Below, piece after piece: positions 52,715 through 62,970 of a DNA stretch of 64,000 nt. The DNA is taken from the NCBI GenBank assembly GCA_963743275.1, contig CAVUPB010000006.1, positions 575,708 to 639,707 on the forward strand, in the 5' to 3' direction. Position 1 is the stretch's first letter, and the number at the start of each line of letters is the position of its first letter. This DNA comes from JALYLC01 sp963743275 (GTDB taxonomy: Bacteria > Actinomycetota > Thermoleophilia > Gaiellales > JALYLC01). A program made the position numbers and the translations under genes. Below the pieces are notes generated by a model, which did not search any database, was not told the DNA's origin, and was given only the letters and a program-made list of their open reading frames with translations.

Positions 52715-53831
52715 CGCTCCTCCAGAGCACGACCGCGAACACGACGAGCGCGGCGTTGCGCAGCGCGACGAGTGCGATCGCCCCCCACGAGAAGCTCGGC
52801 AGGTCGTCGAACGCCGAGTGCAGCTCGACGCGCGTCAGGACGCTCGCGAGCGCCAGCAGGACGGCCTGGAGCGGAAAGCGCGGCGCGAGGTAGGCCGAGA
52901 GCGGCGCGAGCCACAGCAGGTACTGCGGCGAGAGCACGGGCGCGAGCGCCACGAGCAGCGCGAGCGCCGTCAGCAGCGCGAGCGCGGGGTCGCAGTCGGC
53001 GCGCCGGGCGCGCCGCGCCACGAGCAGCGCCGCGGCGACCGACGCCACGGCGAAGAGCCGCCCGAGCCAGCGCGCGGCGGTGCCCGTGACGTTCTGGCTG
53101 CCGTGATCGAAGGCGGTGCCCGCGTGCGCGCCGAGGCCGCGGGCGACGTCGGCGAGCACGGCGGCCCAGGACTCGATCTCCGGATCGCGGCCCGCGTGAT
53201 AGCCGATCCAGCCGAGTCCCAGCTCGCCGCTCCAGAGCGCGTAGGCGATCTGGACGGCGACCGGCACGGCCGCGGCGGCGGCCAGCAGCCGCAGGCTGCC
53301 GCCACGGCGCGTGAGCGCCGGCGCCGCCGCCAGGGGCACGAGCTTGATCGCTCCGGCCAGCCCGATCCACGCGCCCGCGCGGCCGGGGCTGCGCGCGCTG
53401 TGGCCGGCGAGCAGGATCGCGACGCCCGCGACCAGGTCGAAGCGCGTGAGGGCGAGGCGGCCGAGCACGAGCACGCTCACGCTGTAGAGGCCGAGCGCCA
53501 GCGCGAGCTCGATCGGCGCCCGGCGCCGCATCAGGAACCCGAGCAGGAGCACGCAGGCCACGTCCAGCGCCCCGTAGAGCCAGATGGTGCGCTGGTGGTA
53601 GGCCTGCCCCGAATCGTCGCCCCCGGCCGCGAGCGGGGCGATGAGGAGCGGTAGCGTCGCCGGTGGGTATTCGTAGTCGAGACCGCCGTAGGCCTTGGTG
53701 CCGTGCGCGACGGCGTGCGCGCGCGGGTAGAAGTACGTCGCCGGGAGATCCTGCCCATCGCCGTGGTAGGCGAGGGCCGCGCCCGCGTGCAGCGCCGCCA
53801 CCGCGAGCACGACGGCGAGGCTACGGCGCAA
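52674..53831 (-). CDS. GT87/DUF2029-type membrane glycosyltransferase
   Basis: About 385 residues and nine to eleven helices. DYEYPPATLPLLIAPLA in the first outer loop is the family signature (E-Y-P-P), then LTRFDLVAGVAILL, GLAGAIKLVPLAA and LSPQYLLWLAPL. Such GT-C enzymes (PimE/arabinofuranosyl type) use polyprenyl-phosphate donors. The start is probably TTG 53831, overlapping the upstream stop by eleven bases; GTG 53810 is an alternative. Confidence 0.8.
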   Translation of the reverse strand: MRRSLAVVLAVAALHAGAALAYHGDGQDLPATYFYPRAHAVAHGTKAYGGLDYEYPPATLPLLIAPLAAGGDDSGQAYHQRTIWLYGALDVACVLLLGFLMRRRAPIELALALGLYSVSVLVLGRLALTRFDLVAGVAILLAGHSARSPGRAGAWIGLAGAIKLVPLAAAPALTRRGGSLRLLAAAAAVPVAVQIAYALWSGELGLGWIGYHAGRDPEIESWAAVLADVARGLGAHAGTAFDHGSQNVTGTAARWLGRLFAVASVAAALLVARRARRADCDPALALLTALALLVALAPVLSPQYLLWLAPLSAYLAPRFPLQAVLLALASVLTRVELHSAFDDLPSFSWGAIALVALRNAALVVFAVVLWRSVTARGSGRPTRTA

Positions 53832-54900
53832 GCCCGCTGCCCCGATACGTCGCCCACATGCAGGCGACGAGGCCCGCGGCGCTGAGCGCGAGGAGCGTCC
53901 AGCGCAGGCGCGCGTCGACGCGCTCGAGGACGATGCCGCCCGCGATCGCGTACGGGAACGTGCCCATGAGGAAGCGCGGGAGCGACATCGCGCTCCCGGT
54001 TGCGAGCGGCGCGACGACCGCGACCACCGCGTACACGAACATCCCGTCGCGGATGCCGTACCGCCACAGCACGGCGAGCCCGATGGCGGCCAGCGGCACG
54101 GCGGTGAGGTAGAGCAGGTTCTGCGCGTGGTGGAGCACGACGGCGTCCCAGATGTAGCGCGCAAGCTCGCCGGGCGCATCGACGACGCTGGTCGAGCGGT
54201 GCCAGCCGAGTTGCTGTGCATGCAGGCTCGCGAGCCAGTCGTCACGCCGGCGCTCGAGATCGGCGAAGACGAGCGCGACGCCGGCAACCGCTCCGGCGGC
54301 GCCCGCCAGCGCGGCGCGACGGCGCTCGGGCGCGAGCGCGGCGTCGGTGCCGAGCCCGAGTGCGAGCGGGATCGCCGCAGGCCGCGCGAGACCCGCCGCG
54401 AGACCGGAGGCGAAGGCCAGTACCGGGTGGCGAGAGCGCGCCGCCGCAAACGCTCCCAGCGATCCGAGCAGGAAGAGGCCCTCCGAGTAGTTCGTGCTGA
54501 GCACGTAGGCGAACGGGAAGAACGCCACCGCCGCGCAGGCCAGGAGCGCCGTGCGCCGGTTGCGCAAGTCGGTGCAGAGGCGGTGCAGCAGGACGAGTCC
54601 GGCGAAGGCCGCGAGGGCTGCGAGCGCCGCTCCGCCCCAGGCCTCGGAGATCCCCACGGCGCCCGCGGCACGCGCCGCGAGCGGCTGCAGCGGGAAGAAC
54701 GCCGGCAGTTCCGCCGACACCGGCGGGCCGCACGCGGGGTCGTAGCCGCAGTGCGCGATCTGCAGGTAGAACCCCGCGTCCCACGTCGTCAGGTAGGAAT
54801 GGACCCGCGTCGGCGGCCACAGCAGCGCTGCGAGGACGAGCAGGCGCGAAGCGGCGAAGATGGCCAGCGCGTCCGTTGCGGCCTGGCGCCAGCGCCCCAT
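53821..54900 (-). CDS. PIG-V-like membrane mannosyltransferase
   Basis: 359 residues with eight or more helices. WDAGFYLQIAHCGYDP in the first outer loop and AFFPLQPLAAR are the PIG-V/GT-C landmarks, with PFAYVLSTNYSEGLFLLGSLGA following. Predicted to transfer mannose (or another sugar) from a polyprenyl-phosphate donor. ATG 54900 has TACACT seven bases upstream on the minus strand. It heads a two-gene operon with the GT87-type gene. Confidence 0.82.
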   Translation of the reverse strand: MGRWRQAATDALAIFAASRLLVLAALLWPPTRVHSYLTTWDAGFYLQIAHCGYDPACGPPVSAELPAFFPLQPLAARAAGAVGISEAWGGAALAALAAFAGLVLLHRLCTDLRNRRTALLACAAVAFFPFAYVLSTNYSEGLFLLGSLGAFAAARSRHPVLAFASGLAAGLARPAAIPLALGLGTDAALAPERRRAALAGAAGAVAGVALVFADLERRRDDWLASLHAQQLGWHRSTSVVDAPGELARYIWDAVVLHHAQNLLYLTAVPLAAIGLAVLWRYGIRDGMFVYAVVAVVAPLATGSAMSLPRFLMGTFPYAIAGGIVLERVDARLRWTLLALSAAGLVACMWATYRGSGLAP

Positions 54901-54907
54901 CCGGCCG

Positions 54908-54913
54908 AGTGTA
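54908..54913 (-). promoter_or_regulatory. -10 element of the PIG-V-like gene
   Basis: The complement of 54908-54913 reads TACACT, seven bases before ATG 54900. Confidence 0.55.
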
Positions 54914-54969
54914 CCCCCGCGGATCGCGTCCACCGTCCCGGGACAGCCGCGCCCTTTCAGGCTGAGGCG

Positions 54970-54975
54970 TACCAT
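54970..54975 (+). promoter_or_regulatory. Possible -10 element of the long-form sugar transferase
   Basis: TACCAT lies ten bases before GTG 54986; spacing is longer than for the other leaderless genes. Confidence 0.4.
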
Positions 54976-54985
54976 CTGACACGAC

Positions 54986-56482
54986 GTGGCATCCCCTCCC
55001 GTCCGTTCCGAGGCGCCTCCGGCGCACGATGTCCGCGCCCGCCGCTTCGGCCTCGACGCGCTCGTCCTCCTCCACCGCGGGCGGCGGCTGCTGTCGGCGG
55101 TCGTGCTGGTGGCGCTCGACCTGACCGGCGTCACGCTCGCGCTGTACGCGGCGCTCGTCATCCGCAACGCCTACCGCGGCGAGGCGGTGCTGTTCGGCCT
55201 GCCGTGGGCGGCGATCTCGAACTGGCTGCAGTTCATCGCGCTCGTGCTCGTGCTCGTGTTCGCCAGGGCGGGCCTCTACCGGCAGCGCGAGGCGCGGCCG
55301 GGCGCCGACGCGGTCATCCGCTCGCTCGCGCTCGTGACGATCATCACGGCGTTCTATGCGGTCGCCGTGGCCGGCATGACCTTCCACAGCTTCTACGGCA
55401 TCTTCTGGGTCACGTTCGTGCTCGCCGCGGTGCTCGTGCCGCTCCTGCGCGCGAGCTACAACAGCGTCACGCTCGAGCTGATGCGGGTCTTCGGCGTGCG
55501 GCGCCGCACCGTGCTCGTCGGGCCGTTCGGCGAGCTCCCGGCGCTCGAGCGCACGCTGCGCCGCGACGGCCGCGGCCCCGGCCTCGACGTGATCGGCACG
55601 GTCAGCGAGCACGCGGGCGGGCTGCCGCTGCTCGACTCCCCGAGCCTGGGGGCGCTCGCCGACCTCGAGCGGATCGTCGCCGAGCACCGCCCCGACGACG
55701 TCGTCATGACGGGCTTCGAGCTTCCCACGGCGGAGCTCGTGTCGCTCGTCGACACCTGCCGTGCCCACGGCTGCCGGCTGCGCGTCGTGCCGACCACGAC
55801 CGCACTGCTGCTCGAGCGCGCGGTGCTCGTGCCCGGACAGTCGGTGCCGCTGTTCGAGGTGCGCCCGCCGGTGCTGACGGGCGTCGAGTGGGCGGTCAAG
55901 CGGGCGTTCGACATCGTCGTCGCGGGGATCCTGATCGTCCTGCTCGCGATCCCGGGCCTGATCGTCGCGCTCTTCGTGCGCCTCACGAGCCCAGGCCCGG
56001 CGATCTATCGCAACCCCCGCATCGGCGTCGGCGAGGCGGAGTTCCCGATGCTCAAGTTCCGGTCGATGTACGAGGGCGCCGAGGATCAGCAGGACGAGCT
56101 CGAGGAGCTCAACGAGGCCGACGGGGCGATGTTCAAGATCCGCGACGACCCGCGCATCACGCCGGTCGGGCGCATCCTGCGGCGCTTCTCGCTCGACGAG
56201 CTGCCGCAGCTCTGGAACGTGCTGCGCGGCGAGATGAGCCTGGTCGGCCCGCGACCGCTGCCCCTGCGCGACTACCAGAGGCTCGAGACGTGGCACCGCG
56301 GGCGCTACCGCGTGCTGCCGGGGATCACGGGCCTGTGGCAGGTCTCGGGCCGCTCGCAGCTCGGCTTCGACGACCTCGTGCGGCTCGACTTCTACTACGT
56401 CGAGAACTGGTCGGTCTGGCTCGACATCGAGGTCATCGCGCGCACGCCGCTCGCCGTCCTGCGCGGCCGCGGGGCGTACTGA
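54986..56482 (+). CDS. Polyprenyl glycosylphosphotransferase (WbaP/CpsE-like)
   Basis: 498 residues: four N-terminal membrane segments (about residues 35-160), a Rossmann-like middle domain (RRTVLVGPFGELPALERTL), a fifth hydrophobic segment (FDIVVAGILIVLLAIPGLIVAL) and the C-terminal transferase domain with MLKFRSMYEGAED, DPRITPVGRILRRFSLDELPQLWNVLRGEMSLVGPRPLP and LPGITGLWQVSGRSQ. It starts glycan synthesis by moving sugar-1-phosphate to undecaprenyl phosphate; usually glucose or galactose for this class. Confidence 0.92.
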   Translation: MASPPVRSEAPPAHDVRARRFGLDALVLLHRGRRLLSAVVLVALDLTGVTLALYAALVIRNAYRGEAVLFGLPWAAISNWLQFIALVLVLVFARAGLYRQREARPGADAVIRSLALVTIITAFYAVAVAGMTFHSFYGIFWVTFVLAAVLVPLLRASYNSVTLELMRVFGVRRRTVLVGPFGELPALERTLRRDGRGPGLDVIGTVSEHAGGLPLLDSPSLGALADLERIVAEHRPDDVVMTGFELPTAELVSLVDTCRAHGCRLRVVPTTTALLLERAVLVPGQSVPLFEVRPPVLTGVEWAVKRAFDIVVAGILIVLLAIPGLIVALFVRLTSPGPAIYRNPRIGVGEAEFPMLKFRSMYEGAEDQQDELEELNEADGAMFKIRDDPRITPVGRILRRFSLDELPQLWNVLRGEMSLVGPRPLPLRDYQRLETWHRGRYRVLPGITGLWQVSGRSQLGFDDLVRLDFYYVENWSVWLDIEVIARTPLAVLRGRGAY

Positions 56483-56597
56483 ACGACTTCACGATTCGCT
56501 GACCGAACCCCAACCTCGCGCCCACAGTCCGCGCCCGGGCGTGCGGTATCATCGGCCAGGGCCCTTGCGTGACGTGACCGCGGAGGCCTCGCCGGCC

Positions 56598-57780
56598 ATG
56601 GCATCCACGACCGACACCCACGCCCCAGCGACCGAGTTGCTCGAGGGCGAAGCGCTTCTGGTCTCCGTCGTCATCCCGTGCCTGAACGAGGCCGAGACGA
56701 TCGAGGAGTGCGTCGTCTCGGCGCGCGCGGTGCTGACCGCGAACGGCATCCCGGGCGAGGTCGTCGTCGCCGACAACGGCTCGACTGACGGCAGCGCCGA
56801 GCTCGCCGCGACGGCCGGCGCGCGCGTCATCCACCAGCCCGAGCGCGGCTACGGCAGCGCGTACCTCGCCGGCTTCGCAGCGGCGCGCGGCAAGTACATC
56901 GTGATGGCCGATGCCGACCTGACCTACGACTTCGCCGAGATCCCGCGCTTCGTCAAGGGTCTCGACGAGGGCGCCGACATGGTGATCGGCAACCGCATGG
57001 AGAACATCCAGCCGGGCGCGATGCCGTGGCTGCACCGCTACGTCGGCAATCCGATCCTCACAGGCATCCTCAACCTCTTCTTCCGCACGGGCGTGAGCGA
57101 CGCGCACTGCGGCATGCGCGGCATCCGCCGCGACGTGCTACCGCGCCTCGACCTGCGCTCGCCCGGGCATGGAGTTCGCGTCCGAGATGGTGATCCGGGC
57201 CTCGAAGGAGCGGCTCGACATCCGCCAGTTCCCGATCGAGTACCACCCCCGCGTGGGCGAGTCGAAGCTCTCGACGTGGAGGGACGGCTGGCGCCACCTG
57301 CGCTTCCTGCTCGTGCACAGCCCGACGCACCTGTTCATCATCCCGGGCTTCGTGCTCGCGGCGATCGGCACGATCATCGCCGCCCTCGCAGTGGCCGAGG
57401 TCGACTTCCTCGGCCACAAGTTCCAGGAGCACACGCTGATCGGCGGCTCGTTGCTCATGATCGTCGGCACGCAGACGATCGGCATGGGCATCTGCGCCCG
57501 GGCCTACGGCTACTTCATGATGAACGAGCGCTCTCCGGTGCTCGATCGCTTCCGCCTGCGCTTCAAGCTCGAGGACATCCTCCTGGCGGGAGCCGCCGTG
57601 CTGCTCGTCGGGCTCGCCGCCATGGTCTACGTCGCGATCGTGTGGGCCAACGGCGGGTTCGGCAGCCTCGGCGAGGTGAAGTTCGCGATCCTCGGATCGA
57701 CGTTCTTCATCATCGGCATCCAGATCATCTTCTCGGCGTTCCTCGTCTCGATCATCGGCCTGCGCCGCACGAGCAACTGA
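56598..57780 (+). CDS. GT2 membrane-associated glycosyltransferase, apparent frameshift near 57168
   Basis: The N-terminal part, LVSVVIPCLNEAETIEECV, VVADNGSTDGS, GSAYLAGFAAARG and MADADLTYDF, runs to DLRSPG; the frame then changes at about 57168 (one extra C in GGGCATGG) and goes on with MEFASEMVIRASKERLDI, FPIEYHPRVGESKLSTWRDGWRHL and four membrane segments. Joined, about 390 residues match polyprenyl-phosphate glucose/mannose synthases with a multispan tail. ATG 56598 has GGAGG 11 bases upstream; GTG 56574 and TTG 56565 are alternatives. Confidence 0.8.
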
Positions 57781-57831
57781 GCCGCGCGCGGCGCTCCGCC
57801 GGCTGACCGGTGCAGTAGCCTAGGTCGCCGG

Positions 57832-58542
57832 ATGACAGCCCGTTCCCGCCTCCGGCGTCTCGTCGACGATCGCCTCCTCGGCGCGCCGGACACCATCGAG
57901 CGACACCTGATCGTGTCCGATCTCCTCGGCGCGCCGGCACGCGTGCTCGACCTCGGCGGCTTGCCCGGAAAGCTCAACGCTTACCTGCCGCTGAGCGAGG
58001 TGGTCGCGGCCAACGTGCGCGAGCCCACGGACGTGGTCATCCCAGCGGATCACCTGCCGTTCGCCGACGGCGCGTTTACCGCGACGACGAGCCTCGACGT
58101 GCTCGAGCACGTGCCGCCGACCGACCGGCCCCGCTTCGTCTCGGAGATGCTGCGCGTGACCGAGCAGCGGTCGGTGCTGTGCTGTCCGCTCGGCTCGCCT
58201 GAGCACGACGCGCTCGAGGCGGAGATCGATGCCTGGTACCGCGAGCTGACCGGGGACGGTCATCCGTGGCTGCGCGAACACCTGGCCCATGGCCTGCCGA
58301 CGCTCGAGGCCATCCGCTCGCTCTACGAGGACGCCGGGGTTGCGGTGCGCTTCTCGTTCCACGGCGATGCGCGGGTGACCGGCGCGCAGTTCCGCAACGC
58401 CGTGCTTGCGCGCAGGCGCCACCGCCCGGGTGATCTCGTGCGCTTCGCCGCGTTCCGGCTGCCCTACCGTCCGAAGACGGCGCTGGACGCCGCGCCGACG
58501 CCCTGGACCAACCGCGTGTTCGCGGTCGTCGACCGCGACTAG
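57832..58542 (+). CDS. Class I SAM-dependent methyltransferase
   Basis: 236 residues. VLDLGGLPGKLNAYLP is a variant SAM-binding motif I, ADHLPFADGAFTATTSLDVLEHVPPTDR holds motifs II and III. It is the methyltransf_11 type and probably methylates a sugar or caps the glycan end before ABC export. TAGCCT stands ten bases before the ATG. First gene of the cluster leading to the ABC exporter. Confidence 0.82.
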   Translation: MTARSRLRRLVDDRLLGAPDTIERHLIVSDLLGAPARVLDLGGLPGKLNAYLPLSEVVAANVREPTDVVIPADHLPFADGAFTATTSLDVLEHVPPTDRPRFVSEMLRVTEQRSVLCCPLGSPEHDALEAEIDAWYRELTGDGHPWLREHLAHGLPTLEAIRSLYEDAGVAVRFSFHGDARVTGAQFRNAVLARRRHRPGDLVRFAAFRLPYRPKTALDAAPTPWTNRVFAVVDRD

Positions 58543-58594
58543 CCCGTCCGCGCGGCGCTGCCGCAGCCGCACGGGGCCTCGCCATACTACGAGT

Positions 58595-60375
58595 GTGACC
58601 GTCTTGGTCGAGATGATCGTGTCGCAGGACGCCCAGCCGGGCGTACGCGCGTGCTCCGAAGCGTGGGCCGAGAGTCTGCGCGGCGGAGGGCTTGACGTGC
58701 GGCCGGCCGCGCTGCCGAGCACCTCCGGCGAGACGACCTCGGTGATCGTCGACCCCCACGCGGTCCTCGGGCCGTTTGCAGGCGACACGCTGCGCGTTGC
58801 CGCCGTCCTGCGCCGGGCGGTGTGTGTCTCCACGAGCCGCCTCGGCTCCGGGGCGCTCGGCGCCGACCGCCCCTTCCACCGAGCGGCGTCGGCGTCGCTC
58901 GCGCTCTCGCGCGATGCAGCGCGCTACCTCGGCGCGCACGGCGTCCCGACGGCACAACTGAAGCCGGGATCCCACCCGCGCCTGCGCGCCCACAACGCCC
59001 AAGCCCGGACGTCGACGTAGGGACACACGCGCGCTACTCGAGCTTCCGCGAGGACGTGATCGCGCGCTCGCGCGACCAACTCGACCCGTATGCCTGCGAC
59101 CTGCGCATCTCGCACAGCGCGGCGGCGCGGCCGGCCGGCCACCTGGCGGCGGACGAGTGGCTGCAGTGGCTGACGAGCATCGACGTGCTCCTATCTCTGC
59201 CGCCAGAGGCGGGGCCCGGTACCGACTGGTGCGAACTTGCTCCCGCGATCATGAACGGCGCAGTCGTCCTGACCACAGCGGAGTCCGACTACGGGCCGCT
59301 CGATCCCGGCGAGGACCTTTCGACGACGACCGGGCCCGGGTTCGCGGATGCGCTACGCCGCCTGCTCGCCGACGACGGGCGCCGCGATCGCATGCGCGCC
59401 TCCGCGCTCGCGCGGCTGTCGCAGACTCCGATGGACGCAAGCACACTGGCGGACGCGGTCGTGGAGGTCTCCCGGCAGCGCCGTCGCGTGCGGCCGTTTC
59501 GCCCAGTCGCGGCCCTGCCGCTGGTGCACGACGAGGTGGCGGAGCCCGACATGCCCGCCGCGCTGGCCGCGGCGCAGGCAGCGCGTGCGCGTCGCGCCGG
59601 CGCGCGGACCGGCGGGGCCGATCGCATCACGACGACGCGCGGCTGGGACGCGAGCCCGTTGCCTGCGGTCAGCGTGGTGATCCCGAGTTACGGTTATCAG
59701 GCCTTCGTCGCGGACGCCATCGAGAGCGCCCTCGCCGCCGTCGGCGTCGACCTCGAGATTGTCGTTGTCGACGACCGCTCGACGGATGGCTCGCTCGACA
59801 TCGTGCGCCGCCTGTTGGAAGTACACGACGGGCGCGCGCTGAAGCTCGTCGAGCGGGCCGACAACGCCGGGATTTCCGACGTGCGCAATCAAGGCTTGGA
59901 GGAGGCGCGCGCCCCGCTCTTGCTGCTGCTCGACGCCGACGACGCGTTGCTTCCACACGGCCCGGCGAGCCTGTACCGCGCACTGCAGTCCGACCCGGGA
60001 GCGGCGTTCGCCTACGGATTGCTCGCGCGCTTCGGCCTCGAGTGCGAGGATCTGCTGGGAACGGAGCCCTGGGATCCCTTGCTGTTCCGCTACGGGAACT
60101 ACGTGCCGGTGACCTGCTCGCTGGTACGTCGCACGGCCTGGGAGCTCGTCGGCGGCTACACCGCCGAGGGGCTACTGGAGCTCGGCTGGGAGGACATGGA
60201 TTTCTGGCTGCGCCTGGCCGGCGCCGGGCAGCGGGCGGCGCACGTGCGCCGAATGGTCGGCGCCTATCGCGTCCACGGGGTATCGCTCAGCACGGTCGCA
60301 AACCGGCATGCACCCGCGCTCATGCAGTTCCTGCGCGAGCGCCATCCCGGCCTGATGGGCAGCGATGACGCCTGA
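58595..60375 (+). CDS. Two-domain glycosyltransferase (GT4-like plus GT2), apparent frameshift near 59000
   Basis: The N-terminal half (VTVLVEMIVSQDAQPGVRAC, HGVPTAQLKPG) changes frame near 59000 and continues with TSIDVLLSLPP, CELAPAIMNGAVVLTTAESDYG and RRLLADDGRRDRM, a GT-B C-domain of GT4 style. A GT2 domain follows: VSVVIPSYGYQAFVADAIESAL, IVVVDDRSTDGSLDI, ADNAGISDVRNQGLEEA, LLLDADDALLP and LGWEDMDFWLRLAGAG. About 590 residues when joined. Multi-domain transferases of this sort often build ABC-exported O-polysaccharides. Overlaps the next ATG by eleven bases. Confidence 0.7.
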
Positions 60376-62915
60376 CGAGCTCCTGACGCACCTCGAAGCC
60401 GAGCTCGCACGCTGTCGCGACGACCGCGACCGGCTCGTCGCCGAGTTGGACGCGGTCATCGCCGAGCGCGAGGCCGCGCGGCGCGAGAGCGCCCGCCTCG
60501 ACCGCATGCTCTACACGGCCGAGGGCGAGCGAGACTGGCTACGCGGCGAGCTGCTGTCCGTGCTGGGATCGAAGAGCTGGCTGCTCACGCGTCCCCTGCG
60601 CCGTCTGCTCGGCTCGGCCCGCCCGAAGCCGTGGAACCTCCGTGAGCGAGCTGTTCGCGCCGAAGCGCTTCGCGCTCGTCCTGATCTCGCGCACCGGCGA
60701 CGCCATCCCGGGCGACGAGGAGCTCGAGCGCATCCTCGCGGGCCGCGAGGCCGAGGTCATCGTCGCGATCGCGCCCTGGAGCCGGATCGTGCAACCGCCC
60801 CGCGCGCCGACTTCGTGTTCCCACACGCGACGCCCTGGGGCGACGTCGTCGCCGCGTGCGCCGAGGCGGCGAGCGGCGATGGGATCGTCTTCGCTGAGCT
60901 CCCCGCCGTGCGCTCGCTGGAGTCCGCGGTAGCGCTGTTCGACGAGCTCGGCCACGGCGATCTCGTCGGCGCGCGCCTGCTCCGGCTCGACGGCATCACG
61001 ATCGAGACGGCGGGCGGCGGCTTCAGCAGTGCCCACTTCGCGGTCGCGCTCGATCACGGGGCCATCGCGAGCACGCTACCCGCCGAGCGCCGCACGGTGC
61101 TCTGGGCCGATCGCCGCGCGTTCGCCGCGCGCCGCGACGCCCTGCTCTTCACGGGTCCTCCGCATGCGAGCGCCGGCGACGTGCTCGCCGAGGTCGACTG
61201 GGGCTGGCGGCTTACGCTGACGGGGCATCGCGTCGTCTGCGCGCGATCCTGGTGCCGATCGACGAGGGCGTGATGCCCCCGTTTGCGTCGACGCTCGATG
61301 CGGAGGGAGCGCGCGTGCGCGCGGGGATCGCGCTACTCGCGACCATGCTCGAGCCGGAGTCGCTGCACCGTGCTCTGGCGGAGAACCCGGCCGCGGCGAC
61401 AGCCCTGGCAGGTGCAGGGACATCCGGTGCGGCCGGGCTGGCGGAGGCGGATCTCCACGACCGCCGAGCCGCGGCGCAGGCGTCGCGCCGCCGGGCCGAT
61501 GCCGCGCTCGTCGCTCTGCTCGGTGGTGCGTTCGAGATCGAGCAGTCGACGCCCGTCGCGCGCATCCTCGGGCCCATCCGGGTCGCCGAGCGGCCGCGCG
61601 TCGCGATCCTCTGCTCCGACGTCGTCGGCGAGGGACTCGCGGGTCCGGCGATCCGCGCGCTCGAGAGCGCGCGCGTGCTCGCCGCACGCTTCGACGTCCA
61701 GATCGGCGTGCGCGACGCGACCGTGGCGATCGACGCACCCTGCCCGGTCCGGCGCCTCTCGCAGCACGTGGTCCACGACCTGCTGGCGGGCTCCGACGCG
61801 ATCGTGCTGCAGGGGCCCGTGAGCGACTGGTACCCCGAGGTGCTGGCCTCGGACGTGCCGATCGCAGTCGACCTTTACGACCCGATCGCAACCTCGAGGC
61901 GCTCGAGAGCCGGCACGCCGACGAGCTCGTGCCTTACACCACGCAGCTGCTGCGGGCGCAGGTGCTGCGCGGCGATTTCTTCTACTGCGCGAGCGAGCGT
62001 CAGCGCGACTACGATGGGATGCTGGCCGGGCTCGGGCGGGTGACGAGCGCGGCCTACCGCGCCGACCCCGATCTGCGCGGCCTCATCGACGTCGTGCCCT
62101 TCGGCATTCCCGGCGAGCCGCCGCGCCGCACGGCGCCGGGCGTGCGCGGCGTCGTCGCGGGCATCGGCGACGACGATCCGCTCCTGATCTGGAACGGCGG
62201 CCTCTGGGGCTGGTTCGAGCCCGAGCTGTTCATCCGCGCGGTCGGCATCGCTCGCCAGGAGGTGCCGAACCTGCGTGCGTATTTCATGGGCGTTCGCCAC
62301 CCGCAGGCCGACGAGCTCTCACGCGAGGCGGCGAGCGCGATCGCACTTGCCGAGCAGCTCGGCCTGCGCGACAGCCACGTCTTCTTCCACGACTGGACGC
62401 CCTATGACACGCGCCACAACGTCTATCTCGACGCGACGGCTGCGGTCAGCTTCCATCGCGCGCATCTCGAGACGCGCTTCTCCTTCCGCACGCGGATCCT
62501 CGACTGCATCTGGGCATCGCTGCCGATCGTCTGCAGCGCCGGCGACGTCCTCGCCGACCTCGTGCGCGAAGAGCAGCTCGGCGTCACCGTGCCGGCGGGC
62601 GACCTCGATGCGGCCGTTGCCGCGATCGTGCGCATCGCGACCGACGACTCACTGCGCCGGTCGTCGAGGGACAACCTTCTCGCGCTCGCCCACGGGCACA
62701 CGTGGCGCACGGCGCTGGCGCCGCTCGCCTCGTGGCTCGAGCACCCGACGCGCGGTGCTCCGGCGATGGACCTGGCGGCGTTCGTGCGCGACGATCGCAC
62801 GGATCCGCCGCCCGGATCATTCGCCGCACACGTGCCACTGCCCCTCGCAGACCTGTTGCTCGGTCCCGCCCGGCGCAGCATCCGGCGGGCCGCCGTGCGT
62901 CTCCGCGACGTCTGA
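60365..62915 (+). CDS. Large GT2-GT4 glycosyltransferase, about four apparent frameshifts
   Basis: A single gene of about 850 residues broken by frame changes near 60640, 60790, 61245 and 61890. Order: an N-terminal coiled coil (about residues 8-60, RCRDDRDRLVAELDAVIAER) ending in SKSWLLTRPLRRLL as in many O-antigen transferases; a GT2-type domain (FALVLISRTGDAIPGDEELERILAG, VDWGWRLTLTGHRVV); a helical linker; and a GT4 domain (VAILCSDVVGEGLAGPAIRAL, DVPIAVDLYDP, LIDVVPFGIPGEPP, PLLIWNGGLWGWFEPELFIRA, FHDWTPYDTRHNVYLDATAAVSFHR). Each part is intact, so consensus errors are more likely than decay. Confidence 0.65.
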
Positions 62916-62957
62916 TCCCGGCCGGCCGCGTCGGGGAGCGTGCACGTAGGCGCCGCC

Positions 62958-62963
62958 TAGTTT
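62958..62963 (+). promoter_or_regulatory. -10 element of the ABC permease gene
   Basis: TAGTTT ends seven bases before GTG 62971, favouring that start over TTG 62962. Confidence 0.5.
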
Positions 62964-62970
62964 GCGCCCC

